A DNA stretch of 64,000 nucleotides, taken from assembly GCA_023101885.1 (NCBI GenBank), contig JALPQD010000242.1:2595277-2659276 (forward strand), given 5' to 3'. Every line of letters begins with the position of its first letter. The first letter of the stretch is position 1. Below are positions 27,301-41,915 of the stretch, piece after piece. Position numbers and translations under genes: made by a program. Below the pieces are notes generated by a model. That model was not told where the DNA came from and did no database searches. It saw nothing but the letters and a program-made list of their open reading frames with translations. The stretch comes from Typhlomys cinereus (Eukaryota > Chordata > Mammalia > Rodentia > Platacanthomyidae).

Positions 27301-28850
27301 AGTACCATGGACAATATATGCCCCCCTTCCCAGCCAACTTTTACCATTGCCTTAAACATATTTTCCTGTTGATGGGAATGTCCTTGAATAAGTTATATAG
27401 AACTGTGGAGGCAAAGTTCGGCTAAACCAAAGCACTTTACATTATATAGAAACAGCTGCTATAAAAGATACCTTCAAATGGCTAATAAGGCAATTCGTCA
27501 AGTGTTTAACAAGTCTTCAGTTGCTTCTCTTAAGAAAGGCATGCTTGATCTTTTTGGAGCATATATGATACCTGCGTGTTTGTCTCTGGTGTTGGCATAT
27601 GTGTGTGGGAATATATGTGAGTATGTGTGGGGGTCCTAGAGTGATATCAGGAATCATCATTAGTTGCTCTTCCACCTTATTCATTTGAGGCTGGTTCTCT
27701 AATTAAACAGAGTGCTGACAAGGTTAATCCTGCCAGCCAGTATGGTCTGGTTAAACAGAGTGTGCCGATAAGGCTAATCCTGCCAGCCACTATGGTCTGG
27801 GGAACCCCAAGGTCTGCCTTCTGGGGCTATCCACTGTGCCTACCGGTATTTTATATGGGATCTGGGGAGCTAAACTCAGGTCCTTTTGCTTATGCTACAA
27901 GTGATGTGTAAATTTTGTTATCATGAAAGTGACTTGCTACCTGCAGACAAATTAGGCAATGTAGAGAGACTTAAAGATTTGTCACTCATTTTCTTTTCCC
28001 AAAGAGAACCACATTATGGGGTATACACTTCAATCAATCCCTCTACCTGGTCTTCTGGCAATATAATTAGACTGTTCTAGATTTTTCTACAGCACCAGCA
28101 GTTTCTTTTACCTTCTGGCTTTTGCTCATCAGCTGCAGCAGATTGTCGGTCTGCAGCAAAGAAGAATTTGCTGTGGCCAAGTACTTGGTGAACTCATTCT
28201 GCAGGGAATTCATCTCTTTCACTTGCCTCTGGGGAGAACAGAAAGAACATATGGATGCATTCTGGAACACGTGGCGAGAGCACAGACGTACACAGGAGAC
28301 CACAGCAAGCAAGACAGAGTCAGAACGTTTCCCTGGTAGGACCAGTGGTCCAGCCAGGCAAAGCTATGGGATCTGGGTTTTCTCTGTACTACCGTAGAAT
28401 CTCCCTGCCATCTGCCACTGAGATAGATGCTACCCCAACTGAAGAAACCTTACACGCTAGCCCAAATCGTTCAATGTGGTGGACTTGTTATTAAGTGCTG
28501 GTTTGGGGGACACAAAGGCACTTGAATGACAGATGCCGCAGGACAGAAGCAAGCCACACTGGAAGGCTTCCAATGGCCCAGACCATTGGAGACTCGGGGA
28601 CTCACATATAGGTTTTACTGTCTTGAGAGGCATTGGGAGCTATATGTTAGTTTCTCCAAAGCCATCACTGAATACGACCTTTCGAGGCTCCTTTTGGGAG
28701 CCGGTTATTCAAATTCTGTGAACCCTCACTTTTTGTTATTTGCCACCAAAAAATTTAACTATAGAACCAGGCATGGAGATATTGTTCAATATTAGAATGC
28801 ATGTCTAGTGTGAGATTGAGTTTGATTCCTAAAACTGCCCTCACAGAAAA

Positions 28851-28907
<57 letters not shown>

Positions 28908-31900
28908 ATCTATCATTTATCAATCAATCATCTATCTACTATCTGTCTGTCTGTCTATACACACACAAAACCTTAAGCTCTATTTTCTGTCATTACAACT
29001 GCATGTGACCTGTTCTTTAGCTCTTTTCCTGTAAAGCAGGTAGGTAATGGTCTTTGCTGGTGATCATGATCATGCCTGACACAAAATGTCATTGAAGTAT
29101 ACACTGAAACAATCCTTACATAATGAATTCTTCATCTACTTGGCAAGAATATTCCTCTAATACTCTTTCAGCCAGGGATAGTTTGTGAGACTTTATGGTT
29201 TAAAGTCAAAATCTTTTCTGGTAACAGAGAGGCAGGAATGATTCTCGCTTTGCATTTGCCTCATTCCTGTTGGGTCAGAGTCTGGGGCGCCAGAACCAGA
29301 CAGGCAGCTGGTTTGTAAGGAAGGTGTCTGCTCCCCTCTTCCTTACCAATAGTGGCGTGAGCTCCCCGGCCCCATGAGCTCGCCTGGATGGCCCCAAAAG
29401 TCTTCCCCCTCCTCCATGAGCTCACCTGGATGGCCTCCAAAGCCCTCTCGTTTTCCTGGTTGAGGCCGGAAGCCTGTCTGGCCTGGGCAGCTGCATTCTG
29501 GAGAGTGGAGCGCAGGTCTTGGATTTTGGCTTCGTAATCATTTAAAGCATCCTGAATATTCTTAACGAGTCCGTTGCTCTCTATCTGTTGGGTTTCCAGT
29601 GAGGTCCTTATCCTGGTCAGCACTACAACAAACACCTAATTTTATGGCTCATCCCTTGAGAGATGAGCCTTGTTATGGCTAAGCTGCAAAGACTACAGAG
29701 GAGAGCTGCATTTCTGTTCATTTAGTGATTTTCCTTGAGCTTTGGTGGGACGGGAAGGGAAACTGACACTTGCATAGACCTGTCATATGTATCCATGCGT
29801 GACCTCATTTGGCTTCTGTGATAACCACAGGGGGAATAGTAACAATCACTTTCTGGCTGTTAATAGGAGGATAGACTCAAGGGCGCATGACCTTAGGCAC
29901 GGAACCTGAACCATGACTTCCAATACTCAAACTGAAGTTAAAAGCCAAGATTAGCGCAACATTCTTAAAGTAATGTGAATGTTAGTAGAAACCAATGCTT
30001 GCTTGTATATTAGCCACAGATGAGTCATTCAACTAGAAAATAAAAACTAGTAATTGAAAAATAGGTTCTAATTTTCACCTAGTGGGGTATTTTCTTTACT
30101 TACAATTATTAGATATATTCAATCCATTTGTAGGATACCCAGTTTATTAGGGGGGGTCCAAAAATAGTGCTAATATCGATTTGTGTTTCAAAAATTCCCC
30201 GAGTGATGAAGTGAGCATTGAAAATGGTTTAATGGAGGCTGTGCTCCCGCCCCTTGGGAGGCTGATGCAGCCCAAGCCAGGCTGGGCCACATAGTGAGAC
30301 CTTTGTCTCAAAACCAAGTAAATAGAACATGGCGATAAAGAAATGGAAAAGATGAATAAGCAAAACTGCAGTTAATGTAACTGGCGACAAATATGCAGGT
30401 AAAAAGAGGTAAAGTGCAGTATCTGAGTTTTAGGAGAATCTTTTGTAGTTGCTTTTGCACAATGGTAAGATGTTAACATGCTGCGGGCTCTGGAAGAGAA
30501 GACCCTTGGTCTTCTGAGGGTGTAGGCTATGCCCCTGCCTCTACCACGTGACACTCTAACAGCAGTGTTTACTGAGATGAGGCTGAGCCCCCCTCCTGTA
30601 GCCCCTAATGCTCTACTCTCTGTCACACTTCACGCATGGTATTTCAAATCAATTAGCATGGACATGGCCACAGGGATCTGGGTGTGTCCTTACGGAGCTG
30701 GGCCTTCCTCTTCTCAGCTTCTGCATCGCTCAAGTGTTGGGCAAAGTTCCGGTTCCGCAGCTCTGTCATCATGCGCTCGGCTTCTGCCAGCTCCCTGGAC
30801 AGGTCCCCTGATGGCAAGATGTTACCTTCTCCGCCTAGCCCGGAGATCTGCTTCAGGAGGACTGGAAAACACCGAGCCACATGTTAAACAGGGAATTTGG
30901 GGCTCCAGAAAATGACTTTTAACAGGGCAGGAACCTTTCTGAGGGATTCGTACTCATACGGTAGCATCATGACAGGATCTTTTCCATAATGTTGGGATCT
31001 CAGAAGGAAATGTTCAGCATACAACAAGATTAAATGACACATTTCTTGGTAATTGAGCTGGGTAACTTTCTTTGTCTCCTCTCTTTTCTTTGTGCTTTTG
31101 CTTACATGTGTATGTTGTGCACGTGTGTGTGCATATGTATGTTATGCATCTGTATGTGGCAGCATATGTATGTATGTTATGCATCCATGTGTACATACAT
31201 ATGTGTGTTAAGCATTTATTGCATGTGTGTGCATGTATGTTATATATCCATGTGTGCATGCATATGTGTTATATATTTGTGTTGTGTGCATGTGTGTGCA
31301 TGTATGTTATGCATTCATGTTTGCATGTATATGTGTTAAGCATTCGTGTGTGCTTGTGTGTGCATGTATGTTATGCATCTGTGTGTGCATGCATGTGTGT
31401 GTGTTGTATAAATGTGCATGCATTTGCATGTGTTATGCATCCAAGTGCATGTGTATGTTATCTATCTGTGTGTGCATGCATGTGTATGTTATGCATCTGT
31501 GTATGCATGCGTGTGTGCGTGTGTGTATATATGTATGTTATGCATTCATGTGTGCATGCATATGTGTTAAGCATTTATGTGTGCATGTGTGTATATATAT
31601 GTTTTGCATCTATGTGTATTATGCATTCGAGTGTGTGAATGTGTGTGTATGTGTATGTGGGGTGTCTGTATGTGTATGCATATGTGTGTAGACACAGAGG
31701 TCTCTCATTTGAAATCCCAGCTTGGTGGTTGCACTAGTCTTGCCAGCCAGCTTGCTACGGGGAATCCTTCTCTTGCTCCTTAAAGCTGGGATGACAGGTG
31801 GGCTGGCCCCCTGCCTGGCATTTATGTGGGTGATGTGGATCCAACTCCTGTCTTAATGTTTATCATGAGATGCTTTACCTTCTGAGCAATCCCCAGTCGT

Positions 31901-34900
31901 GGGTCATTTAGTTTGACTCTGTGTGTGTTGTGTGTGTGTGTGTGTGTGTTTACACGTAGAAAGGTGTACATGCATGCATAAGTGTGTGCACGAGAGTGCA
32001 CTTGAGCGTGTGTGCCTGTGACGATCCCAGGGTGACTTCAGGAATCACCCTGGATGCTCTCCCACTTTATTGGTTTGCTCTGGGGTCTCCCAGGATCCAC
32101 CCTGCAAGGCTGAAATTACAGGTGGTCGCCATTTCTGCCTGGCACGTTTACACGGCATCTGAGAATCCTAACTTGGGTCCCTTTGCTCTATCAGAGCCTT
32201 TGCAAGGCAGAGGCTCTTGCCGCTGAGCCACTCCCCAGCCCCGGGGTAATTTTCTTACTGTGCACATTCTGGACCACATTTTTAATCTTGGTTTCCAGCT
32301 CTTTTGCACTTTGGATTGTCCGGTCAACATCGTTATATAAGGTTTGTGCTTTTCTGGAATTGGTTTGTGCCTATATGGAAAAAATATCTGATTAGCAATA
32401 AAATTAAATAAACTAGGAAAATAAAACCAAAGATTTTTTTTTTTGAAAGAAAAGAAAAGCTTAAGGCAGTTGACTGAGCACATCACCTTTTCTTGCAAAG
32501 TTTCAAAATCACGGTTCAAGCTACTCAGTTCCTTCTCCAAGCTGTTCACTTTGGGCCCATGGCTTGAGATGGCAGAACGGTAGCTGAGCAACTGACTCTG
32601 GAAGAGAAACACCAAGCTAAATCTGTTTGGAGCAGAAACATAGACCACATCCTCCCAGCCCGGCACATGTGGTAATAAAGTGGTGCACTGAACAAGATCA
32701 ATGCCAAGAAAAAAAGGATTTCTTTGAGATAATTTACATGAAGACGCTACTTTCTGGTGTAAATTGGGAGTGGCTCTGAAATAAAATATAACTGTATTAG
32801 CTTTCTGTCACTGTAACAGACACTTGAGACCTGTCATGGTTTGAATGTGAGCTGTCCTCCACAGGCTCATGCGTTTGAATCCTTTGTCATTTGGGAAGGT
32901 CATGGCACCTTTAAGAGGTGGAGCCTTACTGGAGGAAGGCCGTCACAGGGGGTGGGCCTTGAGGCTGATTAGCTCCGCCCTAGTTCCAGGAGTGACCTTC
33001 TCTTGCAGTTAGCAGTTTTGCAGTTCTCTGCCTTCTTGATAGAAGTGACTTGGGCTGCTTCCAATTTCTGCCAGCCAGCCATGCCTTTTCCACCATATTC
33101 TCCTCTCTGGAACCATAAGCTGAATAAATCTCCCCTTCTCCCCTTAAGTTGCTTGAGTCTCAATGGTATCTCACAGCAGCAGAAAGAGTAACTGCTACAA
33201 GATCACAAGCTTTCAAAGAGAAAAACATATTATTTTGTCTCATGGTTTTAGAGAGACCCAGCCCCTGCTGTACTGGCCCCAAGCTTTGAGTCTGCGTGAA
33301 GAACAACATGGTGGTCGCACTTGGAGAAAAATGTCTCATCTCAGGTGAGTCGAAGAGTGGGAGGGAATGGAAGAAGCTTGAGTCTCCTTCGAGGGCAAGC
33401 ACCCAATGCAAAAAACAAAAAACAAACCTCTAGGCCCTGCTTTTAAAGTCTCCCCCATCTCCCAACAGCCCCCTTCCAGGAAACGACCTTCAACTTGTTA
33501 GCCTTTGGGGACATTTAAGATCAAAGCCAGAGCCAATTAAAAAATATATAACATGTAAAGATACGAGGCATTTTTACTTGAATAGTGTCCTAACCTTATA
33601 AAAAGACAATGATGAGCTAAAGAAATGGCTCAGGCGCTAAGACTCTGCCTCGCAAGCAGAAGGACTTGAATTTGGATGCTAGGTGCAGTGTAAAAATGCC
33701 TGCACTTCCAGCACTGGTGGGTGGAGCCTGGGAAATCTCAGAGCAAAGCAAAAAGGAGGGAGAAGCAATCCAGGATGATTCCCGAAGTCACAGTTGGGTC
33801 TTTAGAGGACACGCAGTGCCCTCTGATACACACACACACACACACACACACACATGCACAAAGGTTAAAAAAATTAATATGACAATAATGCTGCTTCCCC
33901 ATCAAAAACCTATAGTTTATCTGACAGTACAAAAAGTATTCAATGCATCTGTGGCTACTCATATTGAAAAGAACCATTAGATCCAAAGACTCCAGTCTAA
34001 CGAAGTCGAAAGGGAGTTCAGAGCTCTTGCAGTTGGTTGCGTTTGGACGAGGAATCCAGGATCCTACGAAACTGGGCTGCCTCCCTGGATCTACTCGCTC
34101 CCTCCCTCCTTTTCCCCTCTCCCTCCTTTTCTCCCAGTTCCCACCCCCCCTCCGTTCCTGGAGCATCCTTTAGTGTCCTCTGGGTCCTCCTCTCTGATGA
34201 GGTACCTCCTTTTTAAAAGCAATGCCTCATTACTTTTAAAGAGTGAAATTGCTGCATATGCTATCTAGAGTACCACCTAGTTTTTAATTTGGGGGGAAAA
34301 TAACATCTTGGAAAAATGGTACTCTTGCATCCATCTGTAAGTCAGAGTCAGTGTTGAACGGAAGCGTGTCTGAGACTGTACCTCAAGTCCTGGGCCCGCT
34401 GCTTAGAGGATGGGCCTCAGCACGCCTTGGATGCCCATCAGCAGGGTGGGGATTATACTAAACTGCAGGGTCCGTTCAGTGGGCGAGCTAACTATCCTAA
34501 GAGAGGGTGTTCAAAACTACCACGTCTGGATGAGCACACGCAAAACTGCTGAGTTCATTCTTATTCTTACTGAATCACTGCGCAGTTTGCATGGCATGGT
34601 GAAAGACAGCTCATGTTAGTTTTATGGTCGCTGTGTAGAGATCAGTAAGAGGGATGGCGGGTGAGGCTGCGTCTTCAGGTGTTGCATGGGACTGGAATTC
34701 TTCCACAGCCTTCACATGCTAGTTGTGTGATTTCAGGGTAGTTAGCTGCTGCACGCCTGCTAAATGAAAGCAATGCTTCACCTTACAGAGATCGTGTGAG
34801 ACTCGAGAGAGACATGGGATAGAGCCACCTAGCACACAGTACCTGTGCAGAAAGACAGGTGAGGGACTCCGCCGAATAAGTCAATGTGACTCCCAGAGCT

Positions 34901-37900
34901 GCTTTTTTCCCCTCATAACACAAAGGCTATTATTTTCTCTCTTCTCTATATTAAGCCTATAAAGCACGGAGCAAAAGTCCTGAAGGGATGAAAAGGAGAG
35001 ATTCTTCTGGAATTAGATTTGCTACTGACACTCTGTGGAAACTTCCAGAATCAGTTCTCATTCTGAAAGCATTCTGTGGAACTTGCCCCAAGCCTCTTTC
35101 ACGGTGTCTGGTCTTGGCTTTACATCATTTACAACATGTGCTTTAATAAGCATCTATTTTTCCTCCTACAATTTTTAATTGGATCTATTCATCTCTGCTT
35201 TTTACCTGATTTCTGGTGGAAAGATTCTCCTCAAATTTCCCAATTTCTTCTTCCTTCTATTGGATGCCTCTCTTTTAAGAAATCTTCTGACTATCTATTA
35301 TTTACATTATTTTGCATGTGCGCGCACCTTCTAAGTCCTCATTGTTGGCCAATGCTATATACACCTTTCATTCTTTCTTTTTTATTATTATTATTTTTAT
35401 TCAACTGTGCGTGTATGTGTGTGTGTGTGTTACCAGAGGGCACTTGAGTGTATGTGAAGGCCCTAGTGTGACTTCAGGAATCACCCTGGATTGCTTCTAC
35501 CTCCTTTTTGCTTTGCTCTGGGATTTCCCAGGCTCCACCCACCAGAGCCAGAAGTGCAGGCCACTGTTGTTTCAGTGTAAGACCTGGAATCTGAACTCAG
35601 GTCCTTCCGCTTGCAAGGCAGAGTCTTAACACCTGAGAATTCGCTCTGGCTCTGTCCTATTGTTCTTATTTCTTTTAAAGTGTCTGCATCTCAGGACACT
35701 AGTGTCAGGTGAACATCCTCCTACTGCTACGTGCTACTCGCTGCCAGCTTCCTCCTTTCTCAGCGTCATCTCTAGTGATCTTGTAATTATCACAGTCCCA
35801 TTGTGGAACCCTCTTCCGGCCAGTCCAGCCTTGGGTCTTACACTGGCAGTCCGGGCACACAGTGAGCTGCGAGGCTGTGTTTTCAGCTTTCATTACTGGA
35901 GCAGAGCAGCCCTCAGCATCCCAGAGAACCTGACTGTGTGCGCCCGCCGCTGCTCAGAAGGCCTTGCTAGCTACCCTTCTTCCCAGGGCACGAAGAATAC
36001 TAACTTGGAAGGACCGTATTCCCAGCTCTAGAACAAGCCTCAATGAGTTTCAAAGGCTTGGGGGCTTAGGAAGTTTGTGAAATTATAAGTCAGGATGGGG
36101 CGATGGATCTGGGGTGAAGCCTTTGCCTTGCAAGCCAAAGGGCCTGAGTTCAGATCCCCAGAGCCCATGGGAAAATGCCTGGTGGAAATGACAGCAGCCT
36201 GCATGTCTGGCCCTGGAAAGCAGAGCCTGGGAAACTCTAGAGCAAAAGGAATAAAACAGGAGAGGAATCCAGGATAATTCAGAGGTCACTGTTGGGCCTC
36301 TCCACACACCCGCACACATGCACACACCCACATCACACAAAAAAAGTAAACTTAAATTAGAAATCAATACAGCAGAATTAAATTAGAAATCAGTACTAGA
36401 AAACATCTGAAGAATTCTCCAACTTCTGGAAAAACATCTGAAAAAAATCTCCAACTTCTGAAAATTAAATGACAAACTTCTAAACCGCTCATGGGTTCTA
36501 CCATAGAGAAATTTAAAAATCATTTGAACTGAAAGAATGAAGACATAACACTGGAAAAATCTATGGTATAGAAAGAGCAAAATTTGAGGGAGGAGTCTCT
36601 GTATGGCATTAAATGATGTCATCAGTCATAAATGATTTAAGTCAGTAAAATAAGCTTTCAGCAGCTTAATCTAGAAAAACAGCAAAGTTGCAAGTAGAAA
36701 GAAGAAAAGAAGTACCGGTGTCAATGAAACTGAAAACAGAGAAGGGAGGGAGGGAACCAATGAAATGGAAAAAATCATCAAAGGTGATAAATGTCTATGT
36801 AACAACTAGCTCTCAAATATGTGTCAACTAGCTCTCAAATAACCTGGTATATTTTTAAAAACAAATATATGATTTATTAAAAGGAAATAATTTAAGAAGA
36901 GCCCGAGCTCATGTAACTCTTCTAGAATACACTAGCAAACATTTAAAAAAAATTACATGCATTTTCCACAAGCCTGTGCTCAGATAGACAGTTGGAAGGA
37001 AAGACACTGAGTTAAAGGCTCAATGAGAGAAATGCGAGTGAGAATACCCAGCAGGCAAGAAACACATGTTTTATGCATCCCCAATGGTAAAATCTAGTGT
37101 TCACTGGACCAGGGGAAGGAGGAAAGACTGAGCATCACATTCCTGCTTGAACATCAATAGCATCATGCAGAATCAACAGTCGGCTTTGAATCCCTGATTC
37201 CCATGCATTCAACCAAGGACCAAAAATCTTTGAAAAAAGATTACGTTTGTACTGGACATGTGTAAGACTTTTTTCTTCATTATGAGCCCACAAATAATTC
37301 AGTGTAACAGCCACTTGCATGGCATTCGCACTGTACTTGGTATTATGTAAGTGATCTAGAGATGACTTAGGAGGGTGCACACAGGTCGTAAGTCAGCATT
37401 AGACCATATCATATAGGCACTTGGGCATCTGCAGGGATGGGTATCCATCGGAGGTCTTGCAAACAATTCCCCATGATAGATACTAAGACTCAACCTAGTG
37501 TGGACCCCCCCCCAAGGATTATTTACCCTTAAGTCCTTGGCCTGCGTCTCCATGCGCCGAATCTGCTCCAGGGTGCCGGCTCCTGCGCTCAGGCCCTGCA
37601 GTTGGGACTTGAGGAGGCGGAGCTCCTCGCCCATGGTCGCCAAGTCGTTCAGCAGCGTCATCACACAGCTGTCGCAATCTGCAGGGGCCCCAGTGGAGGG
37701 CAGACATGGAGCCCACGGGAAGCAGAGAACAGGAGGTCTACACAGCCCGCTCACGCATGCACAGCCCTGGGCAGCTCAGGGAGGGAGGCGGACCCTTTAG
37801 CAAGTAGAAGTCACGTGCAGGAGCACGTTAAATGGACACGGTGATGCTATGTAACTAGCATTTACTGCTGTGCTTCTTGTGGTTGACTCTGTATTCTATG

Positions 37901-40900
37901 TTTATTTTTTTTTCTTTCGAAATAAGGTCTTATTCTATGAGTTGAGTCCACACTGGACTCAACTGGTGATCGACCTGGCTCAGAAGGCATGCGCCAACAC
38001 ACGCATCTGATCAGGTACATGATAAGGGATTGGCACCTCTAGTCCAACAGGTACAGGCAGAAGCACTGGGTCTGATCTATAAATGACGGAATAGAAGCCG
38101 GGAGAAATAAGGAGGTTGGAAAGCTGGGCGCTGACAGAGGCCACGTGAGCCCTACAGTTCTCCTCCGCGCCTCCCACCATGGCTTCCCGGCCTGCAAAGG
38201 GCCCCACTAGCTGCTCACAGGTCAGGGTTCTCTCTCACCATCGCACTCTTCCGCAGGGCCGCTGTCTTTGGGTTCTTGGTTGACACAGTCTGAAATGAGG
38301 AAAGAAATCAGAGGATCCTGCTGCTAGCCTTGCTCTTGGTCTGCTTCGCAGTTTGGACTTTAGAAAAGCTACTCTGGAGAACTGTGGTCACCCGCAGCAG
38401 ACTCGCTGGCCCCTTCTTTTCCCAGCCGTACCCACCCCTTGCCCCCGGGGCTGCCCATCTCTATCACGGTGAGCACCAACTACTCGCTGGGCATCTGTCA
38501 CCCCAGAGTGCCTGTCTGCCTGTCTTCCCTCTCTCACTCTTTCCCCTCTCACTTTTTCTCTTTCCCTTCCTTTATTTCAGTTTCCTCATTCCCTCCCTTA
38601 CACCTCCCTCCCTTATACCTCCTTCCCTCCCTCCTCCCTTTCTCTTTCTTTCTCTTTCTTTCCTTTCCTTCCTTCCTTCCTCCTCCTCCCTCCCTCCCTT
38701 CCTTCCTTCCTTCCTTCCCTTTCTCTCTCTTTCCCTCTCCCCTCCCTTCCCCTCCTCTCCCCTCCCTTCCCCTCCTCTCCCCTCCCTTCCCCTCCTCTCC
38801 CTTCCCTTCCCTTCCTCTCTCCTCCCTTCCCCTTCCTTCCCCTCCTCTCTCCTCCTCTCCTCCCCTCTCTTCCATGCCCAGGTTGGCATGGAACTCACTC
38901 CATCGCACAGGCTGGCTTTGGGCTTGCAGACCCCCAGTCTCAAACCCCCAGTAGCTGGGATCATAGGGTTGCTCCAGCGCCATGCCTTTCTTATCAAATT
39001 AAAACTCCAAATCATCGCTCTTATGGCTTTCCTCATTGGACAGACCCTTATATGTTCATACTTCTTCCAGTATGATTCAAAAACACTGAATGTCAGTATT
39101 CACTAAACATCTCTGAGCGTCCACTGTGTGACAGAGTGCGTTAGGTGCAGGAAATAGATTCATCAAGACAAATCCCCCTGCTGTCCCATGGTTTAATAAT
39201 TCCTTGGGAGAAGGATAAACGACAAAATTATGTGACAGATGCTGTGATAAAGAAAGACGCGCAATGCTGTCGTACCACACTGCCAATGCGCACATGCGAG
39301 TCCAAGGTTCTTAGCTCCTGTTCGGGAAGGGACAGTGGGCATCCTTGGACTTCTTTACCCCCTTCGCTTCTGCTATTTCCACTCTATCTTCAGCGACGAC
39401 ACTGAAATGTCCTCTTGCTTCCCTCTGAAAAAGTTGAACTACCACAACTCTAAGCTGTAGGCCTCCTTAAACATGTGGCTCGTCTGTACTCTAAATGTAT
39501 TAATTTTCTCAACTTTGTGTCATCCGATGACAAAGTAGGCATGTCAACTGTGTTTCCATCAAAGCCAAAAATGTTCAACCAAATGAAGTCCCGAGGCGTG
39601 AGAGAAAATATTCCATTCTATGCTGACATCCCTCTGCTATTCTGATCATCTCAGAAACGACCCCTTGATCTCATCTAACCCACACATTGTAGTTTGGTTC
39701 CACTAGCACATAACGTAAGCAGAGAGAGCTGATCTAAGTGACAGGATCTACATCAATGCCATTTTCCTGAAAAGTCCTATTTCCATTTTCTCTGAAAGAA
39801 GGAAGCAGATGGCCTTCCATTTTGTTCCAACTTGCTCCTAATGAATTCATACCAACTCCTATAAATTACCTTTTCCTTGGTGTGTAATATCCGCATCGAT
39901 TACCTGCTCATATTCCCAAACAAATACAACTGTGAGAGAAGGAACAGTTTGATTTCTTGGATGCATGCAAAAAGAGTCGATACTGCACTGCTAGAGGTTG
40001 ATCTCAGCAAAATCCCCAAAGTATGTCTAAAATCATTTCAGCTAAATTTGTTTAGTTGTTAAAACAAATTACATAGAAACAAAATTAATTCAATTTCCTT
40101 AGTCACCAAGGTGGTAAGTTTTATCTCAACATTCCTGTGTGGTGAAGGTCTCTTTGCAAGAGTTCTGCACTATGCTTCCTGCAAATTTGTGTTTGAGTTG
40201 TAGATTTTATTTCATGCTGGTGTTATAAGTGTTTGTGAGCAGAGGGGTGCGTTTCATTGACCTTACCTCCAGTTAGGGGGTCACAAGTGCCCAGCTGGCC
40301 GTTGTTGTTACAGCGGCATGGTTGGCAGCTCCCTCCAAATTTCTGGGGGTTCCCGAAATATCCTGGAGCACACCTACACAAAACAAGGAAAAGATGAGAA
40401 ACATTCAAGTAACTCACCGTTCACCCCACCCAATTTTCCCAACCTCTAGCTCCCAGTTTGAAATACTATAACTGTATGATAAGAAAAGCCTTGTAGATTG
40501 ACAAGAATGAACACTTCTCAACCCAGGGATATTTACTCCTTCAAAAAGTCTGGTAAGTAGAACTTCAGAGACTCTATATCATCCACATAGAACTAAGCCA
40601 GCCTAATCTCCCCCCATCCTGAAGCTCAGGGACATTTGCGGAAGAGGGGGCGGTAAGATTGTAAGAGCAAAAGGATGGGGGGAGCAATGATTTGAAGAGT
40701 CTCCACACTAGTTAGGGCTGAAGCAATCATAATAGGACTTTGCATGCCCTGCACCATGTTCATCACACTATTGACCTCACAAAGTCTAACATCAGCTAAA
40801 GGCACCAAGATCCTTGGAGGCAAGGGATTGACAGCCACAGTAGTGTTCCTATGCTTAAGGGGAACACGAGAAAGGGTTCAGGGAAATGCCATTGGGTCCT

Positions 40901-41880
40901 TGTACGTCATCGGAGAGGAGGACCAAGAGGAGAGTTAGGCATACACAATAAAGGACTCTCTGGGAATTGGGGAGGAGGCACTGGGAGATGGGGAGGGAGG
41001 GAGGGGGAGCAGGGGGTTCGGGGGGAGGAGGAGGGGGGAGGGAACTGGTCTACCTATTAAGTTTGTATGAGCGGAAATAATAATAAAAAATGTTAAAAAA
41101 AAAAAAAGTCTGGTAAGTAGAAGCCAGAAAGGACTGTTCCTTTGCATCTAGCCTGTTCCCAAGATTATCAGTAACTCAAATGCCCAGGCAGCTGAATGGT
41201 AAAGAAAACACAGTGCATATAGGAACAAGCAGCTTAAGCAGTGTGAAGTCAGCATAATTGGATTTTATGTACAAGTATATTCCTGAAGATATCCCATACA
41301 TACATATTGCTTAATTTAAGGATAACTCAGTCATAGAAATAAACTGGGTGGTAAATTTCAAACTCTCAGACGAAAGAAGACTTTCTTCACAGCCGCATGT
41401 ATTGTCTCAAGACTGTATAAGCCATATGTTCATTTGTGGGGCACATACTGAGCTTAAACGCACAAGGGCAGTTACAGCTGCTGCCTCCTGCCTTGAGCTA
41501 CTGTAGATATAGTGGTAACATAAATCCTAACTTACTGACTGGAAGATTGAGTTGTCCGTGATTCAAATAAGCATGTGTTAGTTGGTAAAATTCTATCATA
41601 ATGAAATTGATAGAATCTGATAGAATTGACAAAAGTCTGGTAAGCGTTTTCCTAAAATTTAAAGCTTCGAATACAAAAAATAGACAATTTTAATATATCT
41701 CCCCAAAAGTGCGCTGGTGATGTAATACAAAGGATTTGGGGTCTGGTTCAAATACATCTGGCTGGGCCCTTGCCTCCTTCATTTACTGCTATTGTCACAA
41801 CTCTAAACTCTCTAAACTTCAGCTTCTTTGTTTATTTCCCTCTCAAAAGCACAGGTTCCATATAAAGATGTAGAGAGTTG

Positions 41881-41915
<35 letters not shown>

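Noticed and set aside
28849..28960. CRISPR-like evenly spaced repeats
   Set aside because: Simple TATC microsatellite with no spacers, in a mammalian intron.
29612..29613. Alternative acceptor GACCAG|GATA for exon 11
   Set aside because: Would break the frame from exon 10; the AG ten bases upstream restores the conserved junction.
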